Below, in pieces: positions 16,256 through 25,731 of a stretch of DNA of 64,000 nt. The DNA is taken from NCBI GenBank assembly GCA_900315015.1, contig OMXJ01000008.1:1-64000 (forward strand), read 5' to 3'. The notes under the pieces were generated by a model. It saw nothing but the letters and a program-made list of their open reading frames with translations, had not been told where the DNA came from and made no database searches. A program made the position numbers and the translations under genes. The stretch is from an uncultured Eubacteriales bacterium. GTDB taxonomy: Bacteria; Bacillota; Clostridia; Lachnospirales; Lachnospiraceae. The stretch's first letter is position 1, and each line of letters begins with the position of its first letter.

Positions 16256-17218
16256 TTATTCAAGCATATTTCCATTTTCTATTTTATAACCGCGAAGGAA
16301 GCTCTCAGTATCCATTTCCTTCTTACCTTCAAGCTGAAGCCTTGTAATTTCAAGTGCTCCGTCACCGGTATTTACAAAAAAGCTCTTCTTGGTAACATTA
16401 AAGATCTCACCAGGCTTTAACTCTGAGTTTTCGACTGATAGCTCGCTATTATGAACGACCCTCACCTTTTTTATCTTTAAGGTCTTTCCATTTATGAAGG
16501 AGAAGGTTCCTGGCCATGGGAAAAGGCCCCTTACAAGCCTTTCAATTTCCACTGCGCTCTTTTTATAATCAATATGTCCAAGCTCTTTATTTAGCATCTT
16601 TGCATAACAGGTTTCACCCTCTTGAGGAATTCTATTTACCCTGCCTGCAAATATCTGAACAACGGCCTTTATAAGAACATCACCGCCCATTGCAGCAAGC
16701 TTATCATAAAGACTTCCGCCTGTTTCATCTGCGGCAAGCTCTATCTTTTCCTGTAAAATTATATCACCTGTATCAAGGCCCTCATTCATGTACATTATGG
16801 TAACGCCTGAGTATTTCTGACCGTCTATTACAGCCCACTGTATAGGCGCAGCGCCGCGGTACATTGGAAGAAGCGAGGTATGTACATTTATGCAGCCGTA
16901 TTTTGGCAAATCAAGTACCTTCTTTGGCAGAATCTGACCAAAGGCAGCTACTATTACAAGCTCTGGTGCAAGCTCCTCATAGACCTTTATAAATTCCTCT
17001 TCCTTTACTTTAACCGGCTGATATACCGGAATATTATTCTTAAGTGCAACCTCCTTCACCTCAGAGAACTTCATTTCCATTCCGCGTCCCTTTGGCTTAT
17101 CAGGCTGAGTAACAGCACCTATTATCTCTATATCAAGCTCATCCTTTGCTGCAATGAGCTTTTCAAATATAATAGCTGCAATTTCCGGTGTTCCCATAAA
17201 AAGAACTCTTTTAGACAT
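16256..17218 (-). CDS. fmt: Methionyl-tRNA formyltransferase
   Basis: Fmt formylates initiator Met-tRNA using 10-formyl-tetrahydrofolate. The 320-residue protein has the expected MGTPEIAAIIFEKL start, the QPDKPKGRG loop near residue 39, the catalytic Asn/His region GCINVHTSLLPMYRGAAPIQW near residue 107, and the Asp in MNEGLDTGDI near residue 145. The C-terminal OB-like domain begins near residue 210. It is directly downstream of def, so formylation and deformylation are encoded together. Its Shine-Dalgarno (AAGGAG) lies at the edge of the 33-bp tandem repeat that fills the def-fmt gap. Confidence 0.96.
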   Translation of the reverse strand: MSKRVLFMGTPEIAAIIFEKLIAAKDELDIEIIGAVTQPDKPKGRGMEMKFSEVKEVALKNNIPVYQPVKVKEEEFIKVYEELAPELVIVAAFGQILPKKVLDLPKYGCINVHTSLLPMYRGAAPIQWAVIDGQKYSGVTIMYMNEGLDTGDIILQEKIELAADETGGSLYDKLAAMGGDVLIKAVVQIFAGRVNRIPQEGETCYAKMLNKELGHIDYKKSAVEIERLVRGLFPWPGTFSFINGKTLKIKKVRVVHNSELSVENSELKPGEIFNVTKKSFFVNTGDGALEITRLQLEGKKEMDTESFLRGYKIENGNMLE

Positions 17219-17235
17219 ATATTAACTCCTTCACT

Positions 17236-17334
17236 AACACTTCACTAGCTCTATACTAACTCTCTACTAACACTTCACTAGCTCTTTACTGACTCTCTTT
17301 TAACACTTCACTAGCTTTATGCTAACTCTCCTTA
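17236..17334 (-). repeat. 33-bp tandem repeat between def and fmt (three units)
   Basis: Units at 17236-17268, 17269-17301 and 17302-17334 each begin AACACTTCACTAGCT on the + strand. The array begins 7 bases after the def stop and ends just before the fmt Shine-Dalgarno; on the mRNA each unit carries AGAGAGTT or similar, a weak relative of the real AAGGAGTT. Confidence 0.85.
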
Positions 17335-17341
17335 ACTTCTT

Positions 17342-17839
17342 TTACTGCTCATCATCCTCTGACATGCTGTTAGAATCTACAAGCTCACCTTCTACCTTTG
17401 TAGTATAAAGTACACCATCAAGGTGATCGATTTCATGGCAGAAGCACCTAGCTAATAGATCTGTTCCCTCGAGGATTTCTTCTTTTCCATCGAGAGTCAT
17501 TGTCTTTACCTTTACATGGTTTGGACGGGTAACAATGCCCATTTTTCCAGGTACTGAAAGACAGCCCTCATAGCCTGTCTGCTCGCCGTCCTTTTCAATG
17601 ATTTCCGGATTAATAAGAACGATAGGATTTTCTGTTCCATCCTCGTTTCCGCAATCAATTACTACAAGTCTTTTAAGTATTCCGATCTGTGGTGCAGCAA
17701 GACCTACACCTCCTGTCTCGTACATGGTATCAAACATATCATTTATGAGCTCTCTTAAATGATCGTTGATTTCCTTAACAGGCTTTGCCTTCTTTTCAAG
17801 AATTGGATCTCCGATTTCCCTAACTGTTCTAAGTGCCAT
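17342..17839 (-). CDS. def: Peptide deformylase
   Basis: Def removes the formyl group from nascent peptides; it is a metalloenzyme acting at the ribosome exit. All three family motifs are present in the 165-residue protein: GVGLAAPQIG near residue 43, EGCLSVPG near residue 90 (metal Cys), and HEIDHLDG near residue 133 (two metal His and catalytic Glu). The C-terminus is short and acidic (SMSEDDEQ). It lies between priA and fmt, the standard order. Confidence 0.96.
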   Translation of the reverse strand: MALRTVREIGDPILEKKAKPVKEINDHLRELINDMFDTMYETGGVGLAAPQIGILKRLVVIDCGNEDGTENPIVLINPEIIEKDGEQTGYEGCLSVPGKMGIVTRPNHVKVKTMTLDGKEEILEGTDLLARCFCHEIDHLDGVLYTTKVEGELVDSNSMSEDDEQ

Positions 17840-18001
17840 TTTTTTATTCCTCCGTATGTTGTTTTGATATTGTTATAGCATTACCAAATCAGCATAATCC
17901 TATTTTATTTGCTCTGCCTTATTACGGCATATTATAGTATGCCTCTCAGTATACTTTATAATGAACGGGTGTATTTTCTGTGATAAAATCACAATTACTC
18001 A

Positions 18002-20350
18002 TTAATAACTATCTAACGGGTTAAAGTCGAACTGTGCAGTTGCAATGCCAAGTCCCCCTCTATCAATTATCCTTTTTTCAAGGATATCCTTTAAATCTGC
18101 AAGCTTTTCATAATCTGTGCATTTAACAAAAAATCTCTTTCTATATACGTCTGCAACCTTATAAACGGTATGCTTTCCGACATTATATACCATGATTCCG
18201 GAAATAGCTACTTCCTCTGCTATGGCATGCAGCCATTCGACTGCGGCAGAAGCTGCCTGCTCATTTTTTGAATAACAAGCTACCGCAAGCATGTTCATAA
18301 CAGGCGGATACTGCGCTGCCTTTCTAAAAGCTATTTCATTTTCAAAGAATTTATCATAATTTTCAGTTGCAGCATTTACTATGCTGTAATTCTCAGGCTG
18401 ATAGGTCTGAATTACGACCTTTCCGCTCGCCTTATCTCTTCCAGCTCTTCCTGCTGCCTGAGCTAATAAATCAAAAGTTCTTTCTGCACTTCTAAAATCA
18501 GATGCATGAAGGGAAATGTCTGCTGCTAATATTCCAACCAGTCTTACCTTCTTAAAATCATGTCCCTTAACTATCATCTGGGTGCCTATCAGAATATCAG
18601 CTTCTCCCTTTGAAAAGCTGCTTACGATATTATTTATATCGTCCTTTCCCCTTGTGGTATCGGCATCCATCCTGAGTATCCTTGCGGCAGGAAAGAATTT
18701 TTTTACACTATTTTCCACCTTTTCAGTACCGCCGTTCATGCCTCCTATAAGCTTTGACTTACAATTAGGGCATTCACCAGGCATAGGTATTGTATAGCCA
18801 CAGTAGTGGCATACAAGCTTTCCATTAGTGTGATAAGTCATTGAGACCTCACAGTGCGGACATTTAATGACCTCACCGCAGCTTCTGCAGGATATGCAGG
18901 ACATATAGCCTCTTCTATTAATAAAAAGCATTGTCTGTCCGCCTTCTGCAAGGGTCTTATTCATATCATTCAGGAGTTCTCTAGAAAACATCGTAGTATT
19001 TCCATCTCTAAGCTCAGCCCTCATGTCAACGATTGAGACCTTTGGAAGGCTTGCTCCTTCAACTGCTCTTTTACTCAGCTTATATAGCTTATACCTGCCC
19101 TGCTTTGCACGCAAAAAGCTCTCTAAAGAAGGTGTTGCACTTCCTAGTATCAGCATGGCACCAGCAAGCTCGGCTCTTTTTTCTGCAACCTCTCTTGCAT
19201 GGTATTTAGGCGGATTTTCGCTTTTGTAGCTGCTCTCCTGCTCCTCATCTATGATGATGAGTCCTAAATTCTTAAACGGCGTAAAAAGCGCAGAACGAGG
19301 TCCTATCATTATATCAATGCTGCCCTCTTCAGCCTTTCTTGCCTGATCACTTCTTTCTCCTAATGAAAGCTTTGAATGCATAAAGGAAACTCTGTCCTTA
19401 AATCTCATTCTGAAAAGATTCACATTCTGAAAGGTGAGCGATATTTCTGGAATAAGCATTATTACCTGCTTACCAGTACTTATAACATTTTCTATTATGT
19501 TTAGATATACTTCTGTCTTTCCGCTTCCTGTAACGCCGTATATAAGCGAAGGCTTAAGATCATTATGGTCCATTCTGACATATATGTCATCTACAATGGC
19601 CTGCTGCTCTTCATTCAACACCGGTCTATCTCTTTTTACCATTTCCGGCATCTGCGGAAGTCTATCTACTATTTCATTTCTTACATCTATAATTCCAGAT
19701 TTTACCAAAGAATCCAGAACGCTTTTTGTAAAATCAAGTTCAGGCGTAATTTTTATATATTTTCTGCCCGAAGCTCCATCTAACTTTTTAACAGCGGATT
19801 CATTTTCCTGGGCTCTATCTATCTTTTTGCTTGAGGTTTTTTTATCCCTACCTGCTTCAGCTTTTGAAGCGGTATTAGGATAAGTCCGCTCTATCAGATA
19901 TTCTAAGACTCTCACCTTCTGTACATGCTTTTTCTTTCTAGCTATTGATAAAGCCTCTCTAGCTTCTGCCTCTCCTGCGATAACAGCCGCATATCTATCC
20001 TGCTTCTGCTTTATCTCTCTTTTTACAGGAAGCACTGTCTTTAAGGCATCATTCATTGTCGAACCAAAGCTTCTTTTGATGAAGGCAGCAAGCTCTATCA
20101 GCTCGCTCTCAACAACCTTTCCTGTCTTTGGCACCTCGGCTATGGCCTTTATCTTTTCAGGAGCGATCTTTGGCTCTGAGGATATTCCGAGCACAAAGCC
20201 CTTTATCTTTCTATTTCCATTTCCAAAGGGAATCATTACCTGAGAGCCTATTTTAACTCTCCCCATAAGCCCCTCCGGTATTTCATACTGGAAGGTCTTA
20301 TCTAAATTACCATTTGAAATATCTACTATAATGTCTGCATATTTTGCCAT
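18002..20350 (-). CDS. priA: Primosomal protein N' (replication restart helicase PriA)
   Basis: PriA recognises stalled forks, unwinds the lagging strand and reloads the replicative helicase. The N-terminal 3'-DNA-binding domain (YADIIVDISNGNLDKTFQYEIP) precedes a helicase core with GVTGSGKTEVYL (Walker A) near residue 269, a DEEQ Walker B box, and the zinc-binding region with Cys pairs in CRSCGEVIKCPHC, CHYCGY and CPNCKS near residues 490-535. GRAGRDKASGKVVIQT is a later helicase motif. A basic, low-complexity stretch of about 40 residues near residues 155-195 (KAEAGRDKKTSSKK) looks like an insertion. The start codon overlaps the murE stop by one base (TAATG). Confidence 0.95.
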   Translation of the reverse strand: MAKYADIIVDISNGNLDKTFQYEIPEGLMGRVKIGSQVMIPFGNGNRKIKGFVLGISSEPKIAPEKIKAIAEVPKTGKVVESELIELAAFIKRSFGSTMNDALKTVLPVKREIKQKQDRYAAVIAGEAEAREALSIARKKKHVQKVRVLEYLIERTYPNTASKAEAGRDKKTSSKKIDRAQENESAVKKLDGASGRKYIKITPELDFTKSVLDSLVKSGIIDVRNEIVDRLPQMPEMVKRDRPVLNEEQQAIVDDIYVRMDHNDLKPSLIYGVTGSGKTEVYLNIIENVISTGKQVIMLIPEISLTFQNVNLFRMRFKDRVSFMHSKLSLGERSDQARKAEEGSIDIMIGPRSALFTPFKNLGLIIIDEEQESSYKSENPPKYHAREVAEKRAELAGAMLILGSATPSLESFLRAKQGRYKLYKLSKRAVEGASLPKVSIVDMRAELRDGNTTMFSRELLNDMNKTLAEGGQTMLFINRRGYMSCISCRSCGEVIKCPHCEVSMTYHTNGKLVCHYCGYTIPMPGECPNCKSKLIGGMNGGTEKVENSVKKFFPAARILRMDADTTRGKDDINNIVSSFSKGEADILIGTQMIVKGHDFKKVRLVGILAADISLHASDFRSAERTFDLLAQAAGRAGRDKASGKVVIQTYQPENYSIVNAATENYDKFFENEIAFRKAAQYPPVMNMLAVACYSKNEQAASAAVEWLHAIAEEVAISGIMVYNVGKHTVYKVADVYRKRFFVKCTDYEKLADLKDILEKRIIDRGGLGIATAQFDFNPLDSY

Positions 20351-21966
20351 TATAAAAGTCTTCCCTGCTTATCGAGCTTTTCAGCAGCTGCCTTTATTAT
20401 TTCCACATCATCCATATGATGCTTTACGCCCTTTATTTCCTGATAATCCTCATGTCCCTTACCAGCAACCACAATAAGATCGCCAGGTCTTGCATGCTCA
20501 AGGCTATAATAAATTGCATCTTCCCTATCTTCAATCGTTACATATCTGCCGTTTGCTCTTTTAATACCAACAATTATGTCATCTATTATCTCTGAAGGCT
20601 TCTCGAAACGTGGATTGTCTGAAGTTACTATAGTAAGGTCTGCATATTTTGATGATACTTCGCCCATACCATAACGTCTATCCTTTGCTCTGTTTCCGCC
20701 GCAGCCAAACACACACACAAGTCTCTTAGGATTGTATTCCTTAAGTGTAGTAAGAAGTGTCTCGAGGCTGACTGCATTATGTGCATAATCCACCATCACA
20801 GAGAATTTCTTTGAAACCGGCACCATCTGTATTCTTCCAGGTACCGAAACCTTCTTTAAAGATGCCTTTATGTCATCTTTAGTTATTCCCTTTAAAACGC
20901 TGTATTTTTCCTTATCCTCTTCGGCCAGTTCAGAAATTGAAAGTTCTTCAAGGTGTCTTATTATTGCCACTGCACAAAGAGAGTTATAAACTGAAAATCT
21001 TCCAGGAATATCCACTGTAACATCAAAGTCAAATGGAATGCTTCCTACCTGCTTTTTCTCTGAAAGCTTATAATTTACTGAAAGAGTTGCATCCTCAGTA
21101 TTAAGCTTTATGTCACTTGCATAAATATCATTTTTAGGATCAATGCCATAGCTCTCTAATTTGCAGGTATGTCCTTCAAGCACCTTATCAAGCAGCTCTT
21201 CATCGCCGTTTACAATGCCCATATTGCACTGCTTAAAGAGCATTCCTTTGCAACGCATATAATCCTCAAAGCTATCATGCTCTCCAGGTCCTATATGGTC
21301 TGGAGAAATATTTGTAAATACACCTATATCAAAATTTATTCCATATACTCTATCAAGTAAAAAGGCCTGAGATGAAACCTCCATTACTACGCACTTTAAT
21401 CCAGCCTTTACCATGTCGGCAAAGTACTTTTCAACAAGATATGAAATAGGTGTAGTATTATTCGACTTTATTACGGTATCACCGATTATGGTATTAATGG
21501 TTCCTATTAATCCAGTTTTTACACCAGCATGCATAAGAGCTGAATATACCATATAAGTGGTGGTAGTCTTTCCCTTGGTTCCTGTTATTCCAATGGTAAC
21601 AAGCTTTTTTGCAGGATAATCAAAGTACGCTGCTGACATAAGAGCTAAAGCCTTTTTTGCATCCTTTACTCTTATTACAGGAACCTTCTTTTCACAGCTC
21701 TCATACTCAGGGTCTGCTGCCTTTATTCCTTCAATGTCCTTTTCTGAAATAATTACGCTTGCTCCGCTTTTTATTGCACTGCTCACGTATGAATTACCAT
21801 CACTTCTTGCGCCGGTTATACAAAAAAATGCACTATCAGAGATGACCTTTCTTGAATCATAAATAAGATCTGATATTTCAATTCCTGCTGTGTCTAGATC
21901 TAATGCACCTTTTTCATCTATTATTTCATATTCCTTTACATCTGCAAGTAGAGCTGATAACTTCAT
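20350..21966 (-). CDS. murE: UDP-N-acetylmuramoyl-L-alanyl-D-glutamate--2,6-diaminopimelate ligase
   Basis: MurE adds the third residue to the peptidoglycan stem peptide in the cytoplasm. The 538-residue protein has the ATP site GITGTKGKTTTTYMVY near residue 130, the NNTTP substrate loop, NISPDHIGPGEHDS, VDYAHN near residue 395, and the DNPR motif (SDNPRFEKPSEII) that specifies meso-diaminopimelate rather than lysine, then GHEDYQEI. Its stop overlaps the priA start. No other mur gene is next to it in this window, so it lies outside a dcw cluster. Confidence 0.96.
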   Translation of the reverse strand: MKLSALLADVKEYEIIDEKGALDLDTAGIEISDLIYDSRKVISDSAFFCITGARSDGNSYVSSAIKSGASVIISEKDIEGIKAADPEYESCEKKVPVIRVKDAKKALALMSAAYFDYPAKKLVTIGITGTKGKTTTTYMVYSALMHAGVKTGLIGTINTIIGDTVIKSNNTTPISYLVEKYFADMVKAGLKCVVMEVSSQAFLLDRVYGINFDIGVFTNISPDHIGPGEHDSFEDYMRCKGMLFKQCNMGIVNGDEELLDKVLEGHTCKLESYGIDPKNDIYASDIKLNTEDATLSVNYKLSEKKQVGSIPFDFDVTVDIPGRFSVYNSLCAVAIIRHLEELSISELAEEDKEKYSVLKGITKDDIKASLKKVSVPGRIQMVPVSKKFSVMVDYAHNAVSLETLLTTLKEYNPKRLVCVFGCGGNRAKDRRYGMGEVSSKYADLTIVTSDNPRFEKPSEIIDDIIVGIKRANGRYVTIEDREDAIYYSLEHARPGDLIVVAGKGHEDYQEIKGVKHHMDDVEIIKAAAEKLDKQGRLL

Positions 21967-22012
21967 AATCCTACCTCACTTTTCAAATAAAAAAATTACA
22001 CCAAAATAACCC

Positions 22013-22062
22013 TTAGCCCCGAAAAAACCTAAAATCTAGATTTTCGCGGAGCTGGGGCTTTC
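22013..22062 (-). terminator. Possible terminator downstream of glgA
   Basis: AGCCCC (22015-22020) pairs with GGGGCT (22054-22059), and inside lies the palindrome AAAATCTAGATTTT. On the minus strand this follows the glgA repeat array; the U-tract is weak, so the call is tentative. Confidence 0.35.
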
Positions 22063-22110
22063 TGGCTTATTTATCTATAATATTTTCCCTTTTCTAATTT
22101 ATCAGGCACT

Positions 22111-22270
22111 ATTAAACGCCTTTTCTTTACATTTAATCAGCCGTTCTTAAACGCCTTTTCTTTACATTTAATTAGCCGTTCTTAAACGCCTTTTCTTCAC
22201 ATTTAATTAGCCGTTCTTAAACGCCTTTACTTTACATTTAATTAGCCGTTCTTAAACGCCTTTACATAAC
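22111..22270 (-). repeat. 35-bp tandem repeat after glgA (about 4.5 units)
   Basis: Units starting CCGTTCTTAAACGCC at 22141, 22176, 22211 and 22246, preceded by a partial unit, with only a few substitutions. It lies 11 bases past the glgA stop. No spacers separate units, so it is a minisatellite and not a CRISPR array. Confidence 0.9.
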
Positions 22271-22280
22271 AAAGTGCTTA

Positions 22281-23717
22281 TTATAATCTGTAATAGATAT
22301 CCTCATATTTTCTAGCTGAGCTAGCCCATGAGAAATCAGCAGCCATGCCTCTGTCTATAAGCTTATTCCACTCACGCTTATGATTGTAATAAACATCCTT
22401 TGCAAAATTAATTGTACCAAGCATTTCATGGGCATTATAGTTTGCAAATGAGAAGCCTGTACCTGTTCCTTCATACTGATTGTATGGAATAACTGTATCG
22501 CGAAGTCCTCCTGTTTCACGAACGATAGGAACTGTTCCATAACGCAGTGAAATGAGCTGACTAAGACCACATGGTTCAAAGAGTGATGGCATAAGATATG
22601 CATCACAAGAAGCATAGATCATATGAGAACGGTCATTTGAGAAGAATATGCTAGAAGATACTCTATTATGATACTTCCAGTCATAATGTCTGAAAAGATT
22701 CTCATACTTTGGATCTCCTGTTCCGAGTACAACAAGCTGTACATCGCTCTGGCAGATCTGCTCTATTACACATTCGACAAGATCTAAGCCCTTCTGGTCA
22801 GTAAGTCTTGAAACAATACCGATCATGAAAATATCAGGATTTACATCAAGGCCCTGCTGCTTCTGGAATTCAATCTTATTCTTTACCTTTTCCTTACGGA
22901 AGGTTCTTGCATTATAATTCTGGAAAATGAGTCTGTCAGTTTCCGGATTCCACTCATTATAATCGATACCATTTACAATTCCTGAAAGGCAATTTGATCT
23001 GGCATTCATTAGGCCGTCAAGACCTTCGCCGTAGAATGGCATCTTTATTTCATTAGCATAAGAGTCTGAAACTGTAGTTACATAGTCTGCATATACAATT
23101 CCGCCCTTAAGGTAATTAGCATCAGAATATGCTTCAAGCTTATCAGGAGTAAAATAATAATCAGAAAGTCCTGTAATAGCCTGAATTGTCTTTTTATCGT
23201 AAACGCCCTGGAATTTAAGATTATGAATAGTCATTACAGTCTTAATTCCGCGGAAGAATTCGCCGCCCTGGAAGGAGTCATGTAAATAAACCGGAACAAG
23301 TCCTGTCTGCCAGTCATGACAATGTATGATGTCTGGTCTAAAGCCGATTACTGGAAGAGCTGAAAGTGCAGCCTTGCTAAAGAATGCAAACTTTTCAAGA
23401 TCTCCTAATACATCACCATAAGGCTTTGCACCCGAAAAATACCATTCATTATCAATAAAATAAATGGTAATTCCATCATATTCCATCGTAAGAATACCAA
23501 CGTACTGATCTTTTCCATGAATAGGCATGTAGAAGCTATTTATATACTTCATCTCCTGCTTAAATCTGTCAGGTATCATCATATACTTAGGTATCATTAC
23601 TCTGACATCAAAGTCATTTTTGTTAAGTTCTTTAGGAAGTGATCCTACAACGTCTGCAAGACCTCCTGTCTTAACGAATGGTGTACACTCAGATGCTACA
23701 AACAATATGTTTTTCAT
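22281..23717 (-). CDS. glgA: Glycogen synthase (ADP-glucose type)
   Basis: GlgA extends alpha-1,4-glucan chains from ADP-glucose; it is a GT5 family GT-B glycosyltransferase. The N-terminal KTGGLADVVGSLPKEL motif near residue 17 binds ADP-glucose. HCHDWQTGLVPVYL, IVNGIDYNEWNPETD, GIVSRLTDQKGLDL and the C-terminal EPCGLSQLISLRYGTVPIVR with ETGGLRDTV complete the family blocks. The start is ATG 23717 (MKNILFVASE), 5 bases after GGAGGG; the ATG at 23729 contains that site. Length is 478 residues. No glgC, glgD or glgB is adjacent. A 35-bp minisatellite follows the stop. Confidence 0.95.
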   Translation of the reverse strand: MKNILFVASECTPFVKTGGLADVVGSLPKELNKNDFDVRVMIPKYMMIPDRFKQEMKYINSFYMPIHGKDQYVGILTMEYDGITIYFIDNEWYFSGAKPYGDVLGDLEKFAFFSKAALSALPVIGFRPDIIHCHDWQTGLVPVYLHDSFQGGEFFRGIKTVMTIHNLKFQGVYDKKTIQAITGLSDYYFTPDKLEAYSDANYLKGGIVYADYVTTVSDSYANEIKMPFYGEGLDGLMNARSNCLSGIVNGIDYNEWNPETDRLIFQNYNARTFRKEKVKNKIEFQKQQGLDVNPDIFMIGIVSRLTDQKGLDLVECVIEQICQSDVQLVVLGTGDPKYENLFRHYDWKYHNRVSSSIFFSNDRSHMIYASCDAYLMPSLFEPCGLSQLISLRYGTVPIVRETGGLRDTVIPYNQYEGTGTGFSFANYNAHEMLGTINFAKDVYYNHKREWNKLIDRGMAADFSWASSARKYEDIYYRL

Positions 23718-23746
23718 ATAGCCCTCCATTTATTTATACATTATAA

Positions 23747-25435
23747 TTAGCCTTTTTTGAACTCCTTGGCTAGTTTTTTCATTTCTCTTGCATTCTCAAT
23801 TCCAGATTCTGTAATCTTAGCTCCGGAAGTAAGTCTTGCAATTTCCTGTACCATTCCTTCTTCATCTAGCTGATAAACACTTGATGCAGTAAAACCGCCA
23901 TCTGCATGCTTTTCAATCATATAATGAGTATCTGCCATCGATGCAATCTGTGGAAGATGCGTAATGCAGATCACCTGATGCCCCATACCCAATCTGCTAA
24001 GCATTTCTGCAACCTTTTCTGCAGTTCTTCCACTAATACCTGTATCTATTTCATCAAATATCAATGCTTCTATATCATCCTTATCCGCAAGCACAGACTT
24101 TATTGCAAGCATTATTCTTGAAAGCTCACCGCCTGATGCCACCTTATCCATAGGCATCGGCTTCTGACCCGGATTAGTTGATAGATATATGCATACTGAA
24201 TCAGTACCCTTAGAGGAAAATTTCTCATTTTCTAAAACCCTTATTTCAAAGCTAGCTGATAAGAAATTAAGTCCTATCAGAGCCTCTTCTATTTTCTTTG
24301 AGAGCTCCTTTGCCGCCTTTTTTCTTTCCTTTGAGAGCTTATCCGAGGCATTTTTCAAATCCTCCTCGCACTTTACAAGCTTCCTCTTTAGGTCATTCTG
24401 ATAATTTTCATAATCCTCATATTTCTGCTTTTTTTCTTCGCACTCTTTTTTATATTTTAGTACATTTTCTACAGATCCGCCGTATTTTTTAAGAATTTCT
24501 CTTATTAAATCAAGTCTTTCAGTTACTTCAGAAAGCTCTTCGCCGTCATCCATATCATTAAGATAGGCATTGACATCTCTGCTGAAGGTATCGATTAGAT
24601 CTGCTGCATCAAAAAGCTCATCTGATAGCTCTGAAAGCTTCTCATCAAGTGAAGAAACCCTTGACATGGCTCTCTGGGCTTCCCCAAGGCTGTCATAAAC
24701 TGAAGATGCATTCTCATTTCCCTCTGATATGAGAGAATACACAAGACCTAGCGCCTCTCTTATATTAGCCGAATTAGATAGAATTTTATGCCTTTCAGCA
24801 AGCTCCTCCTCTTCGCCCTCCTTAAGCGCTGCCGCATCAATTTCACTAAGTGCAAAATCTATGTATGAGAGCTCTCTAAGTCTTTCCTCATCACTGATTT
24901 CAGTTTTTGAAAGCTCTTCCTTTAAAGCAGAATATTTTTTATATTCCTCGTAAACCTGCGAGAGTAATTTAGCTGCAGATTTCCCTGCATAATCATCCAC
25001 AAGCTTTAGCTGTTTTTCTTCCGACAGCAAAGAGAAATGCTCTCTTTGACCATGAATGTTAATGAGCATTGGCGAGAGCTCTTTTATGTCCTTTACAGAG
25101 GCCTGCTCTCCATTAATTCTGATTACGCTTTTCCCGTTTTCGCTGATTCTTCTTGAAATGAGAACAGAGCCCGAATTAACTGGAAGCTCCAATTCCTCTA
25201 GCTTTTCGTCAACTCTTTTATCCTTTGCTTCAAATTCCATCTCAACGCTAGCAGAGTCTGCGCCGTTTCGTATCATCTCTTTAGAGAATTTTCCTCCAAG
25301 AGCTATATTAACGCTTCCTATTACCATTGATTTTCCGGCACCAGTTTCACCGGTGATTACATTTAATCCATTTCCAAATTCGACCTGTGCCTCATCAATT
25401 ATGGCAAGATCCTTTACATGCAGTGATTTCAGCAT
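23747..25435 (-). CDS. recN: DNA repair protein RecN
   Basis: RecN is an SMC-like ATPase that gathers broken DNA ends for recombination repair. The 562-residue protein has Walker A (GETGAGKSMVIGSVNIALGG) near residue 30, a central coiled coil rich in Glu and Lys (about residues 155-370), a short hinge, then the signature SGGELSRIMLAIKSVLA and Walker B/D-loop EALIFDEIDTGISG near residue 470, with ITHLPQIASMAD. It is the last gene of the nusB-to-recN order, though yebC and a terminator separate it from argR here. Confidence 0.96.
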   Translation of the reverse strand: MLKSLHVKDLAIIDEAQVEFGNGLNVITGETGAGKSMVIGSVNIALGGKFSKEMIRNGADSASVEMEFEAKDKRVDEKLEELELPVNSGSVLISRRISENGKSVIRINGEQASVKDIKELSPMLINIHGQREHFSLLSEEKQLKLVDDYAGKSAAKLLSQVYEEYKKYSALKEELSKTEISDEERLRELSYIDFALSEIDAAALKEGEEEELAERHKILSNSANIREALGLVYSLISEGNENASSVYDSLGEAQRAMSRVSSLDEKLSELSDELFDAADLIDTFSRDVNAYLNDMDDGEELSEVTERLDLIREILKKYGGSVENVLKYKKECEEKKQKYEDYENYQNDLKRKLVKCEEDLKNASDKLSKERKKAAKELSKKIEEALIGLNFLSASFEIRVLENEKFSSKGTDSVCIYLSTNPGQKPMPMDKVASGGELSRIMLAIKSVLADKDDIEALIFDEIDTGISGRTAEKVAEMLSRLGMGHQVICITHLPQIASMADTHYMIEKHADGGFTASSVYQLDEEGMVQEIARLTSGAKITESGIENAREMKKLAKEFKKG

Positions 25436-25655
25436 ACTAAAGCTGCTGCTCCTTTCATTTTAGCGAATTTAGAGGCATTCACTTAAGTTAAGAATAAGCC
25501 ACCGTCAAAGCTATATCATAATTCACAAAACGTTAACATTTAATACACCACAAATACACAATTAACCACTATAATGTGCTCATAACAAATCAAACAGAAC
25601 TAAATACGATAATTTCTAAGTTTTGATAACTTTTTTCATAAATACTCCCCCTCGA

Positions 25656-25690
25656 AAATGCAGCCGTTACCCGGCTGCATTTTTATTTCT
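25656..25690 (-). terminator. Rho-independent terminator after yebC
   Basis: AAAATGCAGCCG-TTAC-CCGGCTGCATTTTTATTT: a 9-bp GC-rich stem with A and T runs on both sides, so it can act on either strand. The rest of the recN-yebC gap (25436-25731) is AT-rich DNA with nothing else recognised. Confidence 0.8.
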
Positions 25691-25731
25691 ATGGTGGAGC
25701 TTTAAAAATAAGTCTTCTAGAGGTATTTTAA

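Noticed and set aside
22111-22270. CRISPR array
   Set aside because: Units are directly adjacent with no unique spacers and no cas genes are present in the window.
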